Shown here: piece after piece, positions 47,082 to 55,648 of the stretch
Layout: the number at the start of each line of letters is the position of its first letter
Position numbering within the stretch: the first letter of the stretch is position 1
Origin: Rickettsiales bacterium
GTDB lineage: Bacteria; Pseudomonadota; Alphaproteobacteria; Rickettsiales; UBA1997
NCBI GenBank assembly: GCA_947442475.1
Contig: CANEVP010000006.1
Span: 1 to 61,674 of the forward strand
DNA: 61,674 nt
Reading direction: 5' to 3'
Notes under the pieces: model-generated
What the model was told of the DNA's origin: nothing
The model's input: only the letters and a program-made list of their open reading frames with translations
Databases searched by the model: none
Position numbers and translations under genes: made by a program

Positions 47082-48917
47082 TTATGAGACAGATGATGCT
47101 TCTTCAAGCTCCAACCATCTTTCTTCAGACTCATCTAATTCCTTCTGAAATTTAGCAATTTCCATTGCGATGTGCGCCAGATTTGCCGGGTTGCGATCCT
47201 CTGTCTCGCTAAGCTCTTCGCTTAATTCGCGAATTTTATTTTCGAGTTTTTCGATTTTTTGCGGAAGTTTTTCGAGCTCATGTTTGTATTTGTAGGAAAG
47301 TTTTTTTGACGAGTTTTGTTTTTCTGTCGTAAAATTTGATTCATTTTCAACGCGCTTAAAAACAGGCGCTTCAGCGCTTTTTAAATTACGATTTTTATAT
47401 TCGAGATAGTCGGAATATCCGCCAACGTGAGTGGTAATTTCGCCATTTTCTTCAAAGGCCAAAATGCTAGTTGCAACATTATCCAAAAAATCACGATCGT
47501 GCGAAACCACGATTAGCGTGCCTTGATACTTCATCAGATAATCTTGCAGCATGTCCAAACTATCCATATCAAGATCATTTGTTGGCTCGTCAAGAATCAT
47601 AAAATTGCCGGGATTGGCTAAAGTTTTCGCTAAGAGTAATCGGTTTTGTTGCCCGCCAGATAAGGTTCCAGCAAGAGTTTGCACATCTTTTGGATCAAAC
47701 AAAAAATCTTTTAAATAGCCGCAAATGTGACTAGTTTTGCCATTAGCAAGCTGCACATAATCTGAGCCGCTATCGCATAAAATTTCCTGCATTGTTGAGT
47801 CGGGCTGAATTTTACTGCGTGATTGATCGAAGTACGAAAAATTTAGGTCGCGGGCAGGTTTTACTGTGCCAGAATCTGGCTTTAATTCACCAATCATCAT
47901 CTTTAAAAGTGTCGATTTTCCTGAGCCGTTTTTGCCGATAATTCCGATTTTTTCGCCGCGTAAAATTTTCAAAGAAAATTTATTAATTAGCGGTTTTATT
48001 TCTGAGGTTTTCGAATCAAGAAATCCTTTACTGACGTTATTAAAACTAATGATTACTTGCGGCGCATCTTCTTCGATTTTTTGCGATTCAATCTTGATGT
48101 AACTCTGGTTTGCTTTCACCAATCTTTTCTGCGCTTCTAGCTTGGTTCTAAGCTCCATCAAATAATGCAGGCGGCCAATATTTCTCTTTCTTCTTCCTGT
48201 CACCCCAGTCTGTAACCAGCCGCTTTCCAAGCCCACTTTTTTTTGCAAATTAATTAATTCGCGCTGCTCGTGATCGATAATTTGTTGCGACCATTCGTCA
48301 AAATCTTTGTAGCCTTGTTGGTTAACTTTTAACTTATTGGCACGCAGCCAAAAAACTTTATTAGAAACTTTTTCTAAAAATTTGCGATCGTGCGAAATCA
48401 CCAATAGCGATCCTTGGTAGTTTTGCAGATAATTTTCTAGCCACTGAATAATGTGTAAATCGAGGTGATTTGTTGGCTCGTCAAGCAGCAAAATATCTGG
48501 CTCTAAAACCAAAGCTCGCGCTAAATTTACGCGACGCTTTTGGCCACCCGAAAGATTGTGAGTAAGCGCTGCTTTATCGATTTGTAAATGATCGCAAACG
48601 ATGTCTACAACGTAAGATTTATGCTCATCAATTTTTAAGCCTTCCAAAATAAACTCAGCAACCGTGCGGTTTGGAGGCAGTTTTTCACTTTGCGAAAGAT
48701 AGCCAATAACACAGTGCGGCGATATCCAGCGCTCGCCACAATCAAGATCGAATTGCCCAACAATAGCATTCATCAAACTGGTTTTTCCCACGCCATTTTT
48801 GCCAATCAAACAAATGCGATCACGCGAAAAAAGATTGAGATGTAAATTTTCAAAAAGCGTTTTTTTAGCGAAAGAAATTGTCGCGTCGCGAATCGAGAGA
48901 ATAGGGTGGTTGCGCAT
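47082..48917 (-). CDS. ABC-F family ATPase (Uup-like)
   Basis: A soluble twin-ATPase protein of about 611 residues without membrane domains. Two P-loops (GKNGVGKTS, GKNGSGKST), two signature motifs (LSGGQKRRVNLARAL, LSGGQQNRLLLAKTL) and two Walker B motifs (LLLDEPTNHLDL, MILDEPTNDLDM) are present, plus a C-terminal coiled coil (about the last 80 residues), as in Uup. ABC-F proteins act on ribosomes or DNA repair intermediates. ATG 48917 begins at MRNHPILSIRDA, the natural family start; an ATG at 48974 would add 19 residues. Confidence 0.88.
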   Translation of the reverse strand: MRNHPILSIRDATISFAKKTLFENLHLNLFSRDRICLIGKNGVGKTSLMNAIVGQFDLDCGERWISPHCVIGYLSQSEKLPPNRTVAEFILEGLKIDEHKSYVVDIVCDHLQIDKAALTHNLSGGQKRRVNLARALVLEPDILLLDEPTNHLDLHIIQWLENYLQNYQGSLLVISHDRKFLEKVSNKVFWLRANKLKVNQQGYKDFDEWSQQIIDHEQRELINLQKKVGLESGWLQTGVTGRRKRNIGRLHYLMELRTKLEAQKRLVKANQSYIKIESQKIEEDAPQVIISFNNVSKGFLDSKTSEIKPLINKFSLKILRGEKIGIIGKNGSGKSTLLKMMIGELKPDSGTVKPARDLNFSYFDQSRSKIQPDSTMQEILCDSGSDYVQLANGKTSHICGYLKDFLFDPKDVQTLAGTLSGGQQNRLLLAKTLANPGNFMILDEPTNDLDMDSLDMLQDYLMKYQGTLIVVSHDRDFLDNVATSILAFEENGEITTHVGGYSDYLEYKNRNLKSAEAPVFKRVENESNFTTEKQNSSKKLSYKYKHELEKLPQKIEKLENKIRELSEELSETEDRNPANLAHIAMEIAKFQKELDESEERWLELEEASSVS

Positions 48918-49019
48918 GAATATTAGTACTTGTGAAAAAAGTGAGTTTACGAATTTTCTTTTTAGATAAGCCAATTAAAACTTCGCATCTCTTCTGCTTC
49001 AATTTTAAATTTTTTGTAA

Positions 49020-50282
49020 ATGTCAAAAAAAGAAATAACTACTTTGCCTAACGGCCTACGTATTGCCACCGACGAAATGAAAGATGTTGAAACAGTTTCA
49101 GTTGGAGTTTTTGTAAATACCGGAAGTCGCAATGAGAGCATTGAAATCAACGGTATTTCGCACTTTCTTGAGCACATGGCTTTTAAAGGAACCGCAAAAA
49201 GAAGTGCGCGACAAATTGCCGAAGAATTTGAAGGAATTGGCGGTCGCATCAATGCTTACACCTCAAAAGATAAAACAGTTTATTACGCCAAAGTGCTGAA
49301 GAAACATGCTGAATTTGCTGTCGAATTTTTGGCTGATATTTTGCAAAACTCCACTTTCGATTCAGTTGAATTAGAAAAAGAACGCGGCGTAATTTTGCAA
49401 GAAATCGCCATGACTAACGATACTCCAGACGATATTGTTTTCGATTATTTTCAAGAAACCGCTTACCCCAAACAAGCAATTGGTCGTTCAATTTTAGGGC
49501 CAGTAAAAAATATTAAAAAATTTGGGCGCGATCATTTTGTCAACTACATCGCAAGTCAGTACAGCTACAAAAATATCGCAGTAGTTGCGGCAGGAAATAT
49601 CAAAGAAACTGATTTGGTAAAATGGTCGAAAAAATATTTTACTAATCTTGGCACCAATGAAATCAAAGATGTAGAGCCTGCAAAATATGTCGGTGGAGAT
49701 TTTCGAAAAGAAAAAAAACTCGAGCAAATTAATCTAACAATCGGCTTTAAAGGCGTATCACATTTGCATGAAGATTATTACGCTTCGCAAATTTTGGCGA
49801 TGATTTTGGGTGGCGGAATGTCGTCACGTTTATTTCAAGAAGTGCGCGAGAATCGCGGTTTGGCTTACTCGATTTATGCTTTTAATTTTGCTAGTCACGA
49901 TTCGGGCTTGTTTGGAATTTACGCAGGAACAACTCCTGAAAAAACTAATGAGCTAATTTCGGCAACTTGCACCGAGGTGAAAAAAATCTGCGAGAAAGTT
50001 ACTGATAAAGAAATGACTCGAGTTCGCACCCAGTTTGAAGCTGGTCTGTTGATGGCAAAAGAAAGCACCAGCACTAGAATGCAGAGATTGGGCGGAGATA
50101 TTTTTTCTTACGATCGCTTGGTTGGTGATGAAGAGATTTTGAAGAAAGTTTCAGCGGTAAAAAAGTCGGATGTGGCGAGAGTTGCGTCAGAAATTTTTAG
50201 CAGTTCGAAACCAACATTCGCTGCGATTGGCAAAGTGGGGAAGGTGATGGAGATTGGAAAAATCAAAAAGAGTTTTGCTTAA
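49020..50282 (+). CDS. M16 zinc peptidase, mitochondrial-processing-peptidase-like
   Basis: A 420-residue peptidase of family M16B. The inverted zinc motif HFLEH (His48, Glu51, His52) with distal ligand Glu128 (GVILQEIAM) is intact, and the C-terminal half has the substrate-binding LAYSIYAF and Gly-rich GGGMSSRLFQEVRE segments. This is the bacterial counterpart of the beta subunit of mitochondrial processing peptidase and is common in alphaproteobacteria. No signal peptide, so cytoplasmic. A large hairpin follows. Confidence 0.92.
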   Translation: MSKKEITTLPNGLRIATDEMKDVETVSVGVFVNTGSRNESIEINGISHFLEHMAFKGTAKRSARQIAEEFEGIGGRINAYTSKDKTVYYAKVLKKHAEFAVEFLADILQNSTFDSVELEKERGVILQEIAMTNDTPDDIVFDYFQETAYPKQAIGRSILGPVKNIKKFGRDHFVNYIASQYSYKNIAVVAAGNIKETDLVKWSKKYFTNLGTNEIKDVEPAKYVGGDFRKEKKLEQINLTIGFKGVSHLHEDYYASQILAMILGGGMSSRLFQEVRENRGLAYSIYAFNFASHDSGLFGIYAGTTPEKTNELISATCTEVKKICEKVTDKEMTRVRTQFEAGLLMAKESTSTRMQRLGGDIFSYDRLVGDEEILKKVSAVKKSDVARVASEIFSSSKPTFAAIGKVGKVMEIGKIKKSFA

Positions 50283-50289
50283 AAAAGTT

Positions 50290-50385
50290 ATAGGTCCATG
50301 AGCAAAGCGCGAGCGTCGTCGAAAGGCCGAAACTTCGAGTTTCAGGCCATTTTCTACGACGCTCGCGCTTTGCTCATGGAACTAT
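50290..50385. repeat. 96-bp imperfect palindrome
   Basis: Left arm 50290-50319 and right arm 50356-50385 pair over 30 bases with one mismatch. The interior also pairs (GGCC and AAACT/AGTTT). The repeat lies between convergent genes (M16 peptidase and sdhAF4) and is GC-richer than its surroundings. Confidence 0.85.
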
Positions 50386-50395
50386 AAAGTTCTAA

Positions 50396-50566
50396 CTAAA
50401 AATCAATCGCCCGACCATTAATCTGCCAGTCACCAAAACGAGTTGGATCTTGCTCAATTTTTTCTTTAGCAATTTCTGTGTTAGAAATCTGATCATCTTT
50501 TTTTATCTCTTGGGAAGTGTTACATCCACAAGATTCACCACATTTTTTTTCTTCGTATTTAGTCAT
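50396..50566 (-). CDS. DUF1674 / SdhAF4 succinate dehydrogenase assembly factor
   Basis: A 56-residue protein. The C-terminal block DPTRFGDWQINGRAIDF is the signature of DUF1674 (SdhAF4 in mitochondria), which binds flavinylated SdhA during complex II assembly. The N-terminus is Cys-rich (CGESCGC), which is unusual for the family. The gene lies 3 bp after the Ala/Gly-rich gene on the same strand and about 15 kb from sdhCDAB. Confidence 0.88.
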   Translation of the reverse strand: MTKYEEKKCGESCGCNTSQEIKKDDQISNTEIAKEKIEQDPTRFGDWQINGRAIDF

Positions 50567-50569
50567 AAA

Positions 50570-51028
50570 TTAATGCTCCTGACCTGCTTGTTGAGTTCTA
50601 AATCCGGCACCTTTACCTGCTAATCCTAGATCGCCTTGCACACCAGCAAATGGTTGGGCAGCTTCAGCTGCACCAAGATGTTCAATGCTAATGGTGTCGC
50701 CTTTTGCCTCATCGGTACCAAAATAATTTGCCATTTTTCCAAAACATTCAGAAATACTCGCGCCAAGTGCGCCACCAGCCTTAGTAAAATAGTTAAACAA
50801 TTCTGCCATACTTCCACCAAGTTTTATGGCGCTATCCATTCCGGGGCCGCCAATACATGGCACTTCTTGCTTACCAACATTAAGCATCGAATGCGTTTCA
50901 GAGGCCCCAGCAAATGCCCCAGTTCCTTCAGCTGCTCGAACATCAGGAGCTTTATCTCCCATCGCCACGCCAGAGAAAGCTCCAGCGTGATCTAATTCTC
51001 CTGCGCTTGGTCCTTTGCTCTTACTCAT
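50570..51028 (-). CDS. Ala/Gly-rich hypothetical protein
   Basis: About 152 residues from ATG 51028; a start at 51067 would overlap maeB. The product is rich in Ala and Gly, with two related patches (HAGAFSGVAMGDKAPDVRAA, then GTGAFAGASE), two cysteines and an amphipathic middle (AELFNYFTKAGGALGASISE). No family is recognised and no signal peptide is seen. It follows maeB by 10 bp and precedes sdhAF4 by 3 bp, so the three genes likely share a transcript. Confidence 0.6.
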   Translation of the reverse strand: MSKSKGPSAGELDHAGAFSGVAMGDKAPDVRAAEGTGAFAGASETHSMLNVGKQEVPCIGGPGMDSAIKLGGSMAELFNYFTKAGGALGASISECFGKMANYFGTDEAKGDTISIEHLGAAEAAQPFAGVQGDLGLAGKGAGFRTQQAGQEH

Positions 51029-51038
51029 ATTTAAAAAA

Positions 51039-53342
51039 CTATTTTGAAGATGATCCAACCGCAGCAATTGCAGCTAGGTTTAAAATATCACTAACAGAAG
51101 AGTTCAGGGTAACAATTTGAACTGATTTTTCAAAGCCATCCATGATTGGTCCAATCACGGTGCAATTACCGACTTCTTCCAAAAGCTTAGTTGCAATTGA
51201 AGCTGAGTGAAGCCCTGGGCAAATCAAAATATTGGCGGGCGCTGTCAATCTACAAAATGGGTAGCGTGCCATTTTATCCATGTTTAGAGCCACGTCAGCC
51301 GTCATTTCGCCGTCATATTCGAAATCAACTTTTTGGCTGTCTAAAATTTCAACCGCGTGTTTGATGCGGCTTGATTCAGTTTTTAAGGCCGAGCCGAAAT
51401 TCGAAAATGACAAGAAAGCAACGCGCGGTTCATAACCCATTTCGCGCACTTTTTTGGCAGTTTGAATGGCGATATCAGCCAAATGTTCTGATGAAGAAAG
51501 TTCTGAACAAGCGGTGTCTGAAATGAAAATAGTTTTGCCTTTTGAGATCACCATTGAAATGCCAAGAACGATTTTATTTTTCTTGTTTTTGATAACTTTC
51601 CAAACGTCAGTTAGCGATTGACGATAACCGCGAGTAAGTCCTGTAACCAAAGCATCGCCATGCCCACAAGCAAGCATTGAGGCAGCAAAAATATTGCGAT
51701 CATTTTTGATCATGCGTGAGCAGTCAGAGCGAAGCACGCCATCACGTTGCAATTTTTTATAAAGGTAGTCGGTAAATTTGCTGTTCTCGTCAGAGATGGA
51801 AGCGTTGAAAATTTCAATGCCTTCAGGGCTGACATTGGCTTCCTTCATGTTTTCCAAAATGCGCTTTTCTTTACCAATCAAAATTGGCTTGCCGTATCCA
51901 GAATCGCGCCACATTGCAGCAACGCGGATGATTTCTGGTTGCTCGCCTTCAGCAAAAATAACTTTTTTTGGTTTTCTTTCAAGCTGATCAAAAATCATGC
52001 TCAAGCTGTGCATCGAAGGATCGCGGCGCGCTTGTAATTGTTTTTTGTAAGCATCCCAATCTGTGATTGGTTTTCTAGCAACACCACTTGCAACTGCGGC
52101 TTTAGCAACTGCAAGAGGCACAACTGAAATCAAGCGTGCGTCAAATGGAGTTGGAATGATGTAGTGTTTGCCAAATTTCATTTCGCGATTGCCATAGGCT
52201 TTCACAACTTCTTCAGGCACATGTTCGCGAGCAAGTTCAGCAATTGCGTGGGCTGCAGCGATTTTCATTTCTTCGTTAATAGTTGAGGCACGAACATCCA
52301 AAGCACCACGGAAAATGTAAGGGAAGCCCATTACGTTATTAACTTGGTTTTCGTAATCCGAGCGCCCAGTTGCAACAATGGCGTCGTCACGAGTAGCGTG
52401 AACTTCTTCTGGAGTAATTTCTGGATCTGGATTTGCCATGGCAAAAATCACTGGATTTTTTGCCATTGATTTCACCATTTCGCGAGTAACCGCGCCTTTA
52501 ACTGAAAGACCCAAGAAAACGTCGGCATTTTTCATTGCCTCAACCAAAGTGCGATCTTTGGTGTTTGAGGCATGCGCAGATTTCCATTGGTTCATTCCTT
52601 CAGTTCTACCTTTGTAGATTATGCCTTTAGTGTCGCAAAGAATTGCGTTGTCGTGGGGCAAGCCCATTGCTTTTAAAAGTTCTAAACAAGCAATTCCGGC
52701 AGCGCCAGCGCCGTTTACGACAACTTTAAGATCTTTAAATTTTTTGCCCGAAATTTGCAAAGCGTTGATAATGCCAGCTGCAGAAACAATCGCGGTGCCA
52801 TGTTGGTCATCGTGAAAAACCGGAATATCCATTAATTCACGCAGCTTGCTTTCAATGATGAAGCATTCTGGCGCCTTGATGTCTTCAAGGTTGATGCCGC
52901 CCCAAGTTGGTCCCAAATATCTAACGGCATTGATAAATTCATCAGCATCTTCAGTTGCAACTTCGATATCAACCGAGTCAATGTCGGCAAAACGTTTGAA
53001 CAAAACTGATTTGCCTTCCATTACTGGTTTCCCAGCTAAAGCGCCAAGATTTCCAAGGCCTAAAACTGCAGTACCGTTTGAAATTACGGCAACGTAATTT
53101 CCTTTCGCGGTGTAGTCGTAAGCAGCGTCAGGATTTTTTTGAATTTCTAAACAAGGCACCGCAACACCAGGTGAGTAAGCCAAAGCCAAATCGCGCTGAG
53201 TGTTAAGTGGCTTGGTTGGTTGCATTGAAACTTTGCCCGGTTGGCCCATCATGTGAAATTGCAAGGCTTCAAGATCTCTAGAGTTTTTGGTTGCTGATTT
53301 AGTGTTAGGAGTGTTTTTTACCGCGTCTTTTTTGCTGGCCAT
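51039..53342 (-). CDS. maeB: NADP-dependent malic enzyme with PTA-like domain
   Basis: Oxidatively decarboxylates malate to pyruvate with NADP. The 767-residue protein joins a malic enzyme (1-430: LAYSPGVAVPCLEI, VFHDDQHGTAIV, VVVNGAGAAGIACLELL, MANPDPEITPEE) to a phosphotransacetylase-like domain (about 440-765), the usual MaeB design. The PTA half is regulatory in characterised homologues. It likely feeds pyruvate and NADPH from TCA intermediates produced by the Sdh branch. Confidence 0.95.
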   Translation of the reverse strand: MASKKDAVKNTPNTKSATKNSRDLEALQFHMMGQPGKVSMQPTKPLNTQRDLALAYSPGVAVPCLEIQKNPDAAYDYTAKGNYVAVISNGTAVLGLGNLGALAGKPVMEGKSVLFKRFADIDSVDIEVATEDADEFINAVRYLGPTWGGINLEDIKAPECFIIESKLRELMDIPVFHDDQHGTAIVSAAGIINALQISGKKFKDLKVVVNGAGAAGIACLELLKAMGLPHDNAILCDTKGIIYKGRTEGMNQWKSAHASNTKDRTLVEAMKNADVFLGLSVKGAVTREMVKSMAKNPVIFAMANPDPEITPEEVHATRDDAIVATGRSDYENQVNNVMGFPYIFRGALDVRASTINEEMKIAAAHAIAELAREHVPEEVVKAYGNREMKFGKHYIIPTPFDARLISVVPLAVAKAAVASGVARKPITDWDAYKKQLQARRDPSMHSLSMIFDQLERKPKKVIFAEGEQPEIIRVAAMWRDSGYGKPILIGKEKRILENMKEANVSPEGIEIFNASISDENSKFTDYLYKKLQRDGVLRSDCSRMIKNDRNIFAASMLACGHGDALVTGLTRGYRQSLTDVWKVIKNKKNKIVLGISMVISKGKTIFISDTACSELSSSEHLADIAIQTAKKVREMGYEPRVAFLSFSNFGSALKTESSRIKHAVEILDSQKVDFEYDGEMTADVALNMDKMARYPFCRLTAPANILICPGLHSASIATKLLEEVGNCTVIGPIMDGFEKSVQIVTLNSSVSDILNLAAIAAVGSSSK

Positions 53343-53428
53343 ATTCGGAAATGAAAAATGATTAAAGAAGTGTAATTCGATATAGGTGAATCAAGGAAGG
53401 GCGGGCAAAGTAGTTTTCAAGAATTTTA

Positions 53429-54157
53429 ATGTCAAAAAATATGCAAATCGATCGCGGTAAAAAATTTTTAGAATTTTTTGAACCACAAAATGCGCCAAGA
53501 AAAATTGATTTTTTGGTGTTGCATCACGTTGAGGCAAATTCCGCAGAGCATGCAATTGCCCAGCTTCTTGAACATAAAGTTAGTGCCCATTTTTTAATTG
53601 ACGAAAGCGGAAAAATTTTTGAGCTAGTTGGCGAAAACGACGTTGCCTATCACGCCGGAGTTAGTTTTTGGAAAGGTTTTGAAGGCTTAAATAAAAACTC
53701 AATTGGCATTGAATTTGTTAATTCTTCACCTTTTTCCAAAAAATTTGAAGAGGCGCAGATGGTTGCTGGAGTTCAGCTCTGCAAATATTTAATCGCAAAA
53801 TATCAGCTAGAAGTTGTTGGTCATTCTGACATTGCTTACAACAAAGAAACCGGCTTTTTAGATCGTAAACAAGATCCATCGCATCTTTTTGATTGGCGGT
53901 TTTTAGCCGAAAATGGCGTGGGAATTTTTCCCAACATTAGCGCCGATGAAACAAAAATATTTGAGATCACAAACAAAGATGCGCGCATTAGCGAAATAAA
54001 ACAAAATCTGAAAAAATTTGGTTATCGCATTATAAATCTAAATGATGAATTTGACCTTGAAATGCAAGCCTTGGCGACAGTTTTTAATCGTCGTTTTTTG
54101 GGCAAAGATTTAGATTTTTGGTGCAATAATTCTAATTTAATTTTGCAAAAACTTTAG
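53429..54157 (+). CDS. N-acetylmuramoyl-L-alanine amidase, AmpD-like
   Basis: A 242-residue Amidase_2 enzyme that cleaves the lactyl-peptide bond of muropeptides. Zinc ligands are visible: His in LVLHHVEA, His in VVGHSDIAY and Asp in KQDPSHLFDW. NSIGIEFVNSSPF is the family's central motif. The last 65 residues resemble a peptidoglycan-binding helical domain (ISEIKQNLKKFGYRI). No signal peptide, which suits cytosolic muropeptide recycling, although secreted Rickettsia homologues also lack a classical signal. Confidence 0.87.
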   Translation: MSKNMQIDRGKKFLEFFEPQNAPRKIDFLVLHHVEANSAEHAIAQLLEHKVSAHFLIDESGKIFELVGENDVAYHAGVSFWKGFEGLNKNSIGIEFVNSSPFSKKFEEAQMVAGVQLCKYLIAKYQLEVVGHSDIAYNKETGFLDRKQDPSHLFDWRFLAENGVGIFPNISADETKIFEITNKDARISEIKQNLKKFGYRIINLNDEFDLEMQALATVFNRRFLGKDLDFWCNNSNLILQKL

Positions 54158-54880
54158 TTAAAAGCTCAGCGCCGTTTTTGCAATTGCCAGCACCACAACT
54201 TTTTTAGCACCGTGTTTTTTTAGAATTTTTGCACAATTCTCAAACGTGGCGCCAGTCGTGGTGACGTCGTCAATTAGTAGAATTTTTTTGCCCCGCACTT
54301 CTTTGAGATATTTCGCGTTTACCACAAAAGCGTTTTTTAAATTATTTTCGCGCTCCTTCTTTTTCAGCTCAACTTGCGGCTTGGTGTCTTTGATTCGCAC
54401 TAAAAAATCGGCAATAAAATTTTTATCTGGTCCAAATTTTAGCAAGTTTTTTGCCAGCAAAACCGCCTGATTAAATTTTCTTTTGCGCAATCTTTTTACA
54501 TGTAGCGGCACTGCAATTATAAGGTCGCAATCAGCAATTTCACTTTTGGCTTTGTCAAATAAAAGCCGCGCAAATTTCTTCGCCAAAAAAGTTTGGTCGC
54601 GATATTTTAGCGAGCTGATGATTTTTCGTAAAATGTGATTGTAGCGAAAAAGCACCACCGCTTTGTCAAAAGCAGGTCTCTTGGTTAAACATTTCGCGCA
54701 CAGCAAACTCAAGCCTTGAAACTCAAACGGATAAGCGCAAATTTGACATTTCGGTTCACAGATAAATTGTAGTTTCGGCCAGCATTCTGAGCAAAAAAAG
54801 CCGTCGCGATTAACGATTTTTTCGCAAGCAAGGCAGTGACTTGGAAAAATAATTTCCAAAAAATTCTTTAAAATTTTCAT
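54158..54880 (-). CDS. comF: ComF-family phosphoribosyltransferase-like protein
   Basis: A 240-residue ComF protein, associated with DNA uptake in competent bacteria. The N-terminal zinc ribbon has CLAC, CSEC, CQIC and CAKC; the C-terminal PRTase fold has the PRPP loop ILLIDDVTTTGAT. LPLHVKRLRKRKFNQA-type segment is typical. It is divergent from the methyltransferase gene 8 bp away, a conserved alphaproteobacterial pairing. With pilT and the pilin gene it raises the possibility of natural competence. Confidence 0.9.
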   Translation of the reverse strand: MKILKNFLEIIFPSHCLACEKIVNRDGFFCSECWPKLQFICEPKCQICAYPFEFQGLSLLCAKCLTKRPAFDKAVVLFRYNHILRKIISSLKYRDQTFLAKKFARLLFDKAKSEIADCDLIIAVPLHVKRLRKRKFNQAVLLAKNLLKFGPDKNFIADFLVRIKDTKPQVELKKKERENNLKNAFVVNAKYLKEVRGKKILLIDDVTTTGATFENCAKILKKHGAKKVVVLAIAKTALSF

Positions 54881-54888
54881 TTTCTAAC

Positions 54889-55641
54889 GTGATGACTCAA
54901 GAGGTTCTATTTGATCGCGATTTGCTGCGGCAAAACCGCAAACGCGCTGCTAAGGGTTTCGTACAGCATAATTTTTTACATCACGAAGTTGCAAATAGAA
55001 TTGCTGAGAATGTTGGTTTGCTTGATCGTGAGTTTGTCGATGTTTTGGAAATTGGGGCAATGGATAATCAGCTTCAGACTCTTGTGAAAACTGGTCAAGA
55101 AGTGCATTACGATTTTTGCGTGGATGAAGAAAGTTTACCACAAACTCCTGAATCCTTTGACCTAATTTTAAGCAATCTCAGCTTTCACTTCATCAACGAA
55201 ATTCCGCAATTTCTCTTCCAAATCAAAAACCTCTTAAAACCAAACGGAGTCTTTATCGCCAGCTTTTTTGGCGAAGAAAATCTCAGCCAACTTGCCCACG
55301 TTTTATACGAAACTGAAAATGAAATTTACGGCGGAATTTCGCCGAGAATGCCCCCAACAATTGACGTGAAAACCGCTGCTAATCTTTTTGCCAAAGCCGG
55401 ATTTCAAAATCCGATTTCTGATTTTGCTAAAATTGAAGTTGAGTACAGCGAGCCACTAAATCTGTTAAAAGACTTGAAAAACATGGGGCAGGGCAACATT
55501 TTAACTAAACGTTCGCGCAAATTTTTTACTAAAAAATTCCTGCAAAAAATTTCTGAAAATTACCGCAAAACTTACGCAACAAGTGAAGGTGGCGTAGCTG
55601 CAACTTTTGAAATCGTGACTGTAACCGGTTGGAAAAATTAA
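54889..55641 (+). CDS. SAM-dependent methyltransferase, NDUFAF5/BioC-like
   Basis: A 250-residue class I methyltransferase. LFDRDLLRQNRKRAAKGF and FLHHEVANRIAENVGLL at the start, VLEIGAMDNQ (motif I), FDLILSNLSFHFINEIP and PNGVFIASFFGEENL resemble the alphaproteobacterial homologue of NDUFAF5, which in mitochondria modifies a complex I subunit during assembly. A role in complex I maturation here is inferred. miaB follows 7 bp downstream. Confidence 0.78.
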   Translation: MMTQEVLFDRDLLRQNRKRAAKGFVQHNFLHHEVANRIAENVGLLDREFVDVLEIGAMDNQLQTLVKTGQEVHYDFCVDEESLPQTPESFDLILSNLSFHFINEIPQFLFQIKNLLKPNGVFIASFFGEENLSQLAHVLYETENEIYGGISPRMPPTIDVKTAANLFAKAGFQNPISDFAKIEVEYSEPLNLLKDLKNMGQGNILTKRSRKFFTKKFLQKISENYRKTYATSEGGVAATFEIVTVTGWKN

Positions 55642-55648
55642 AATAAAC

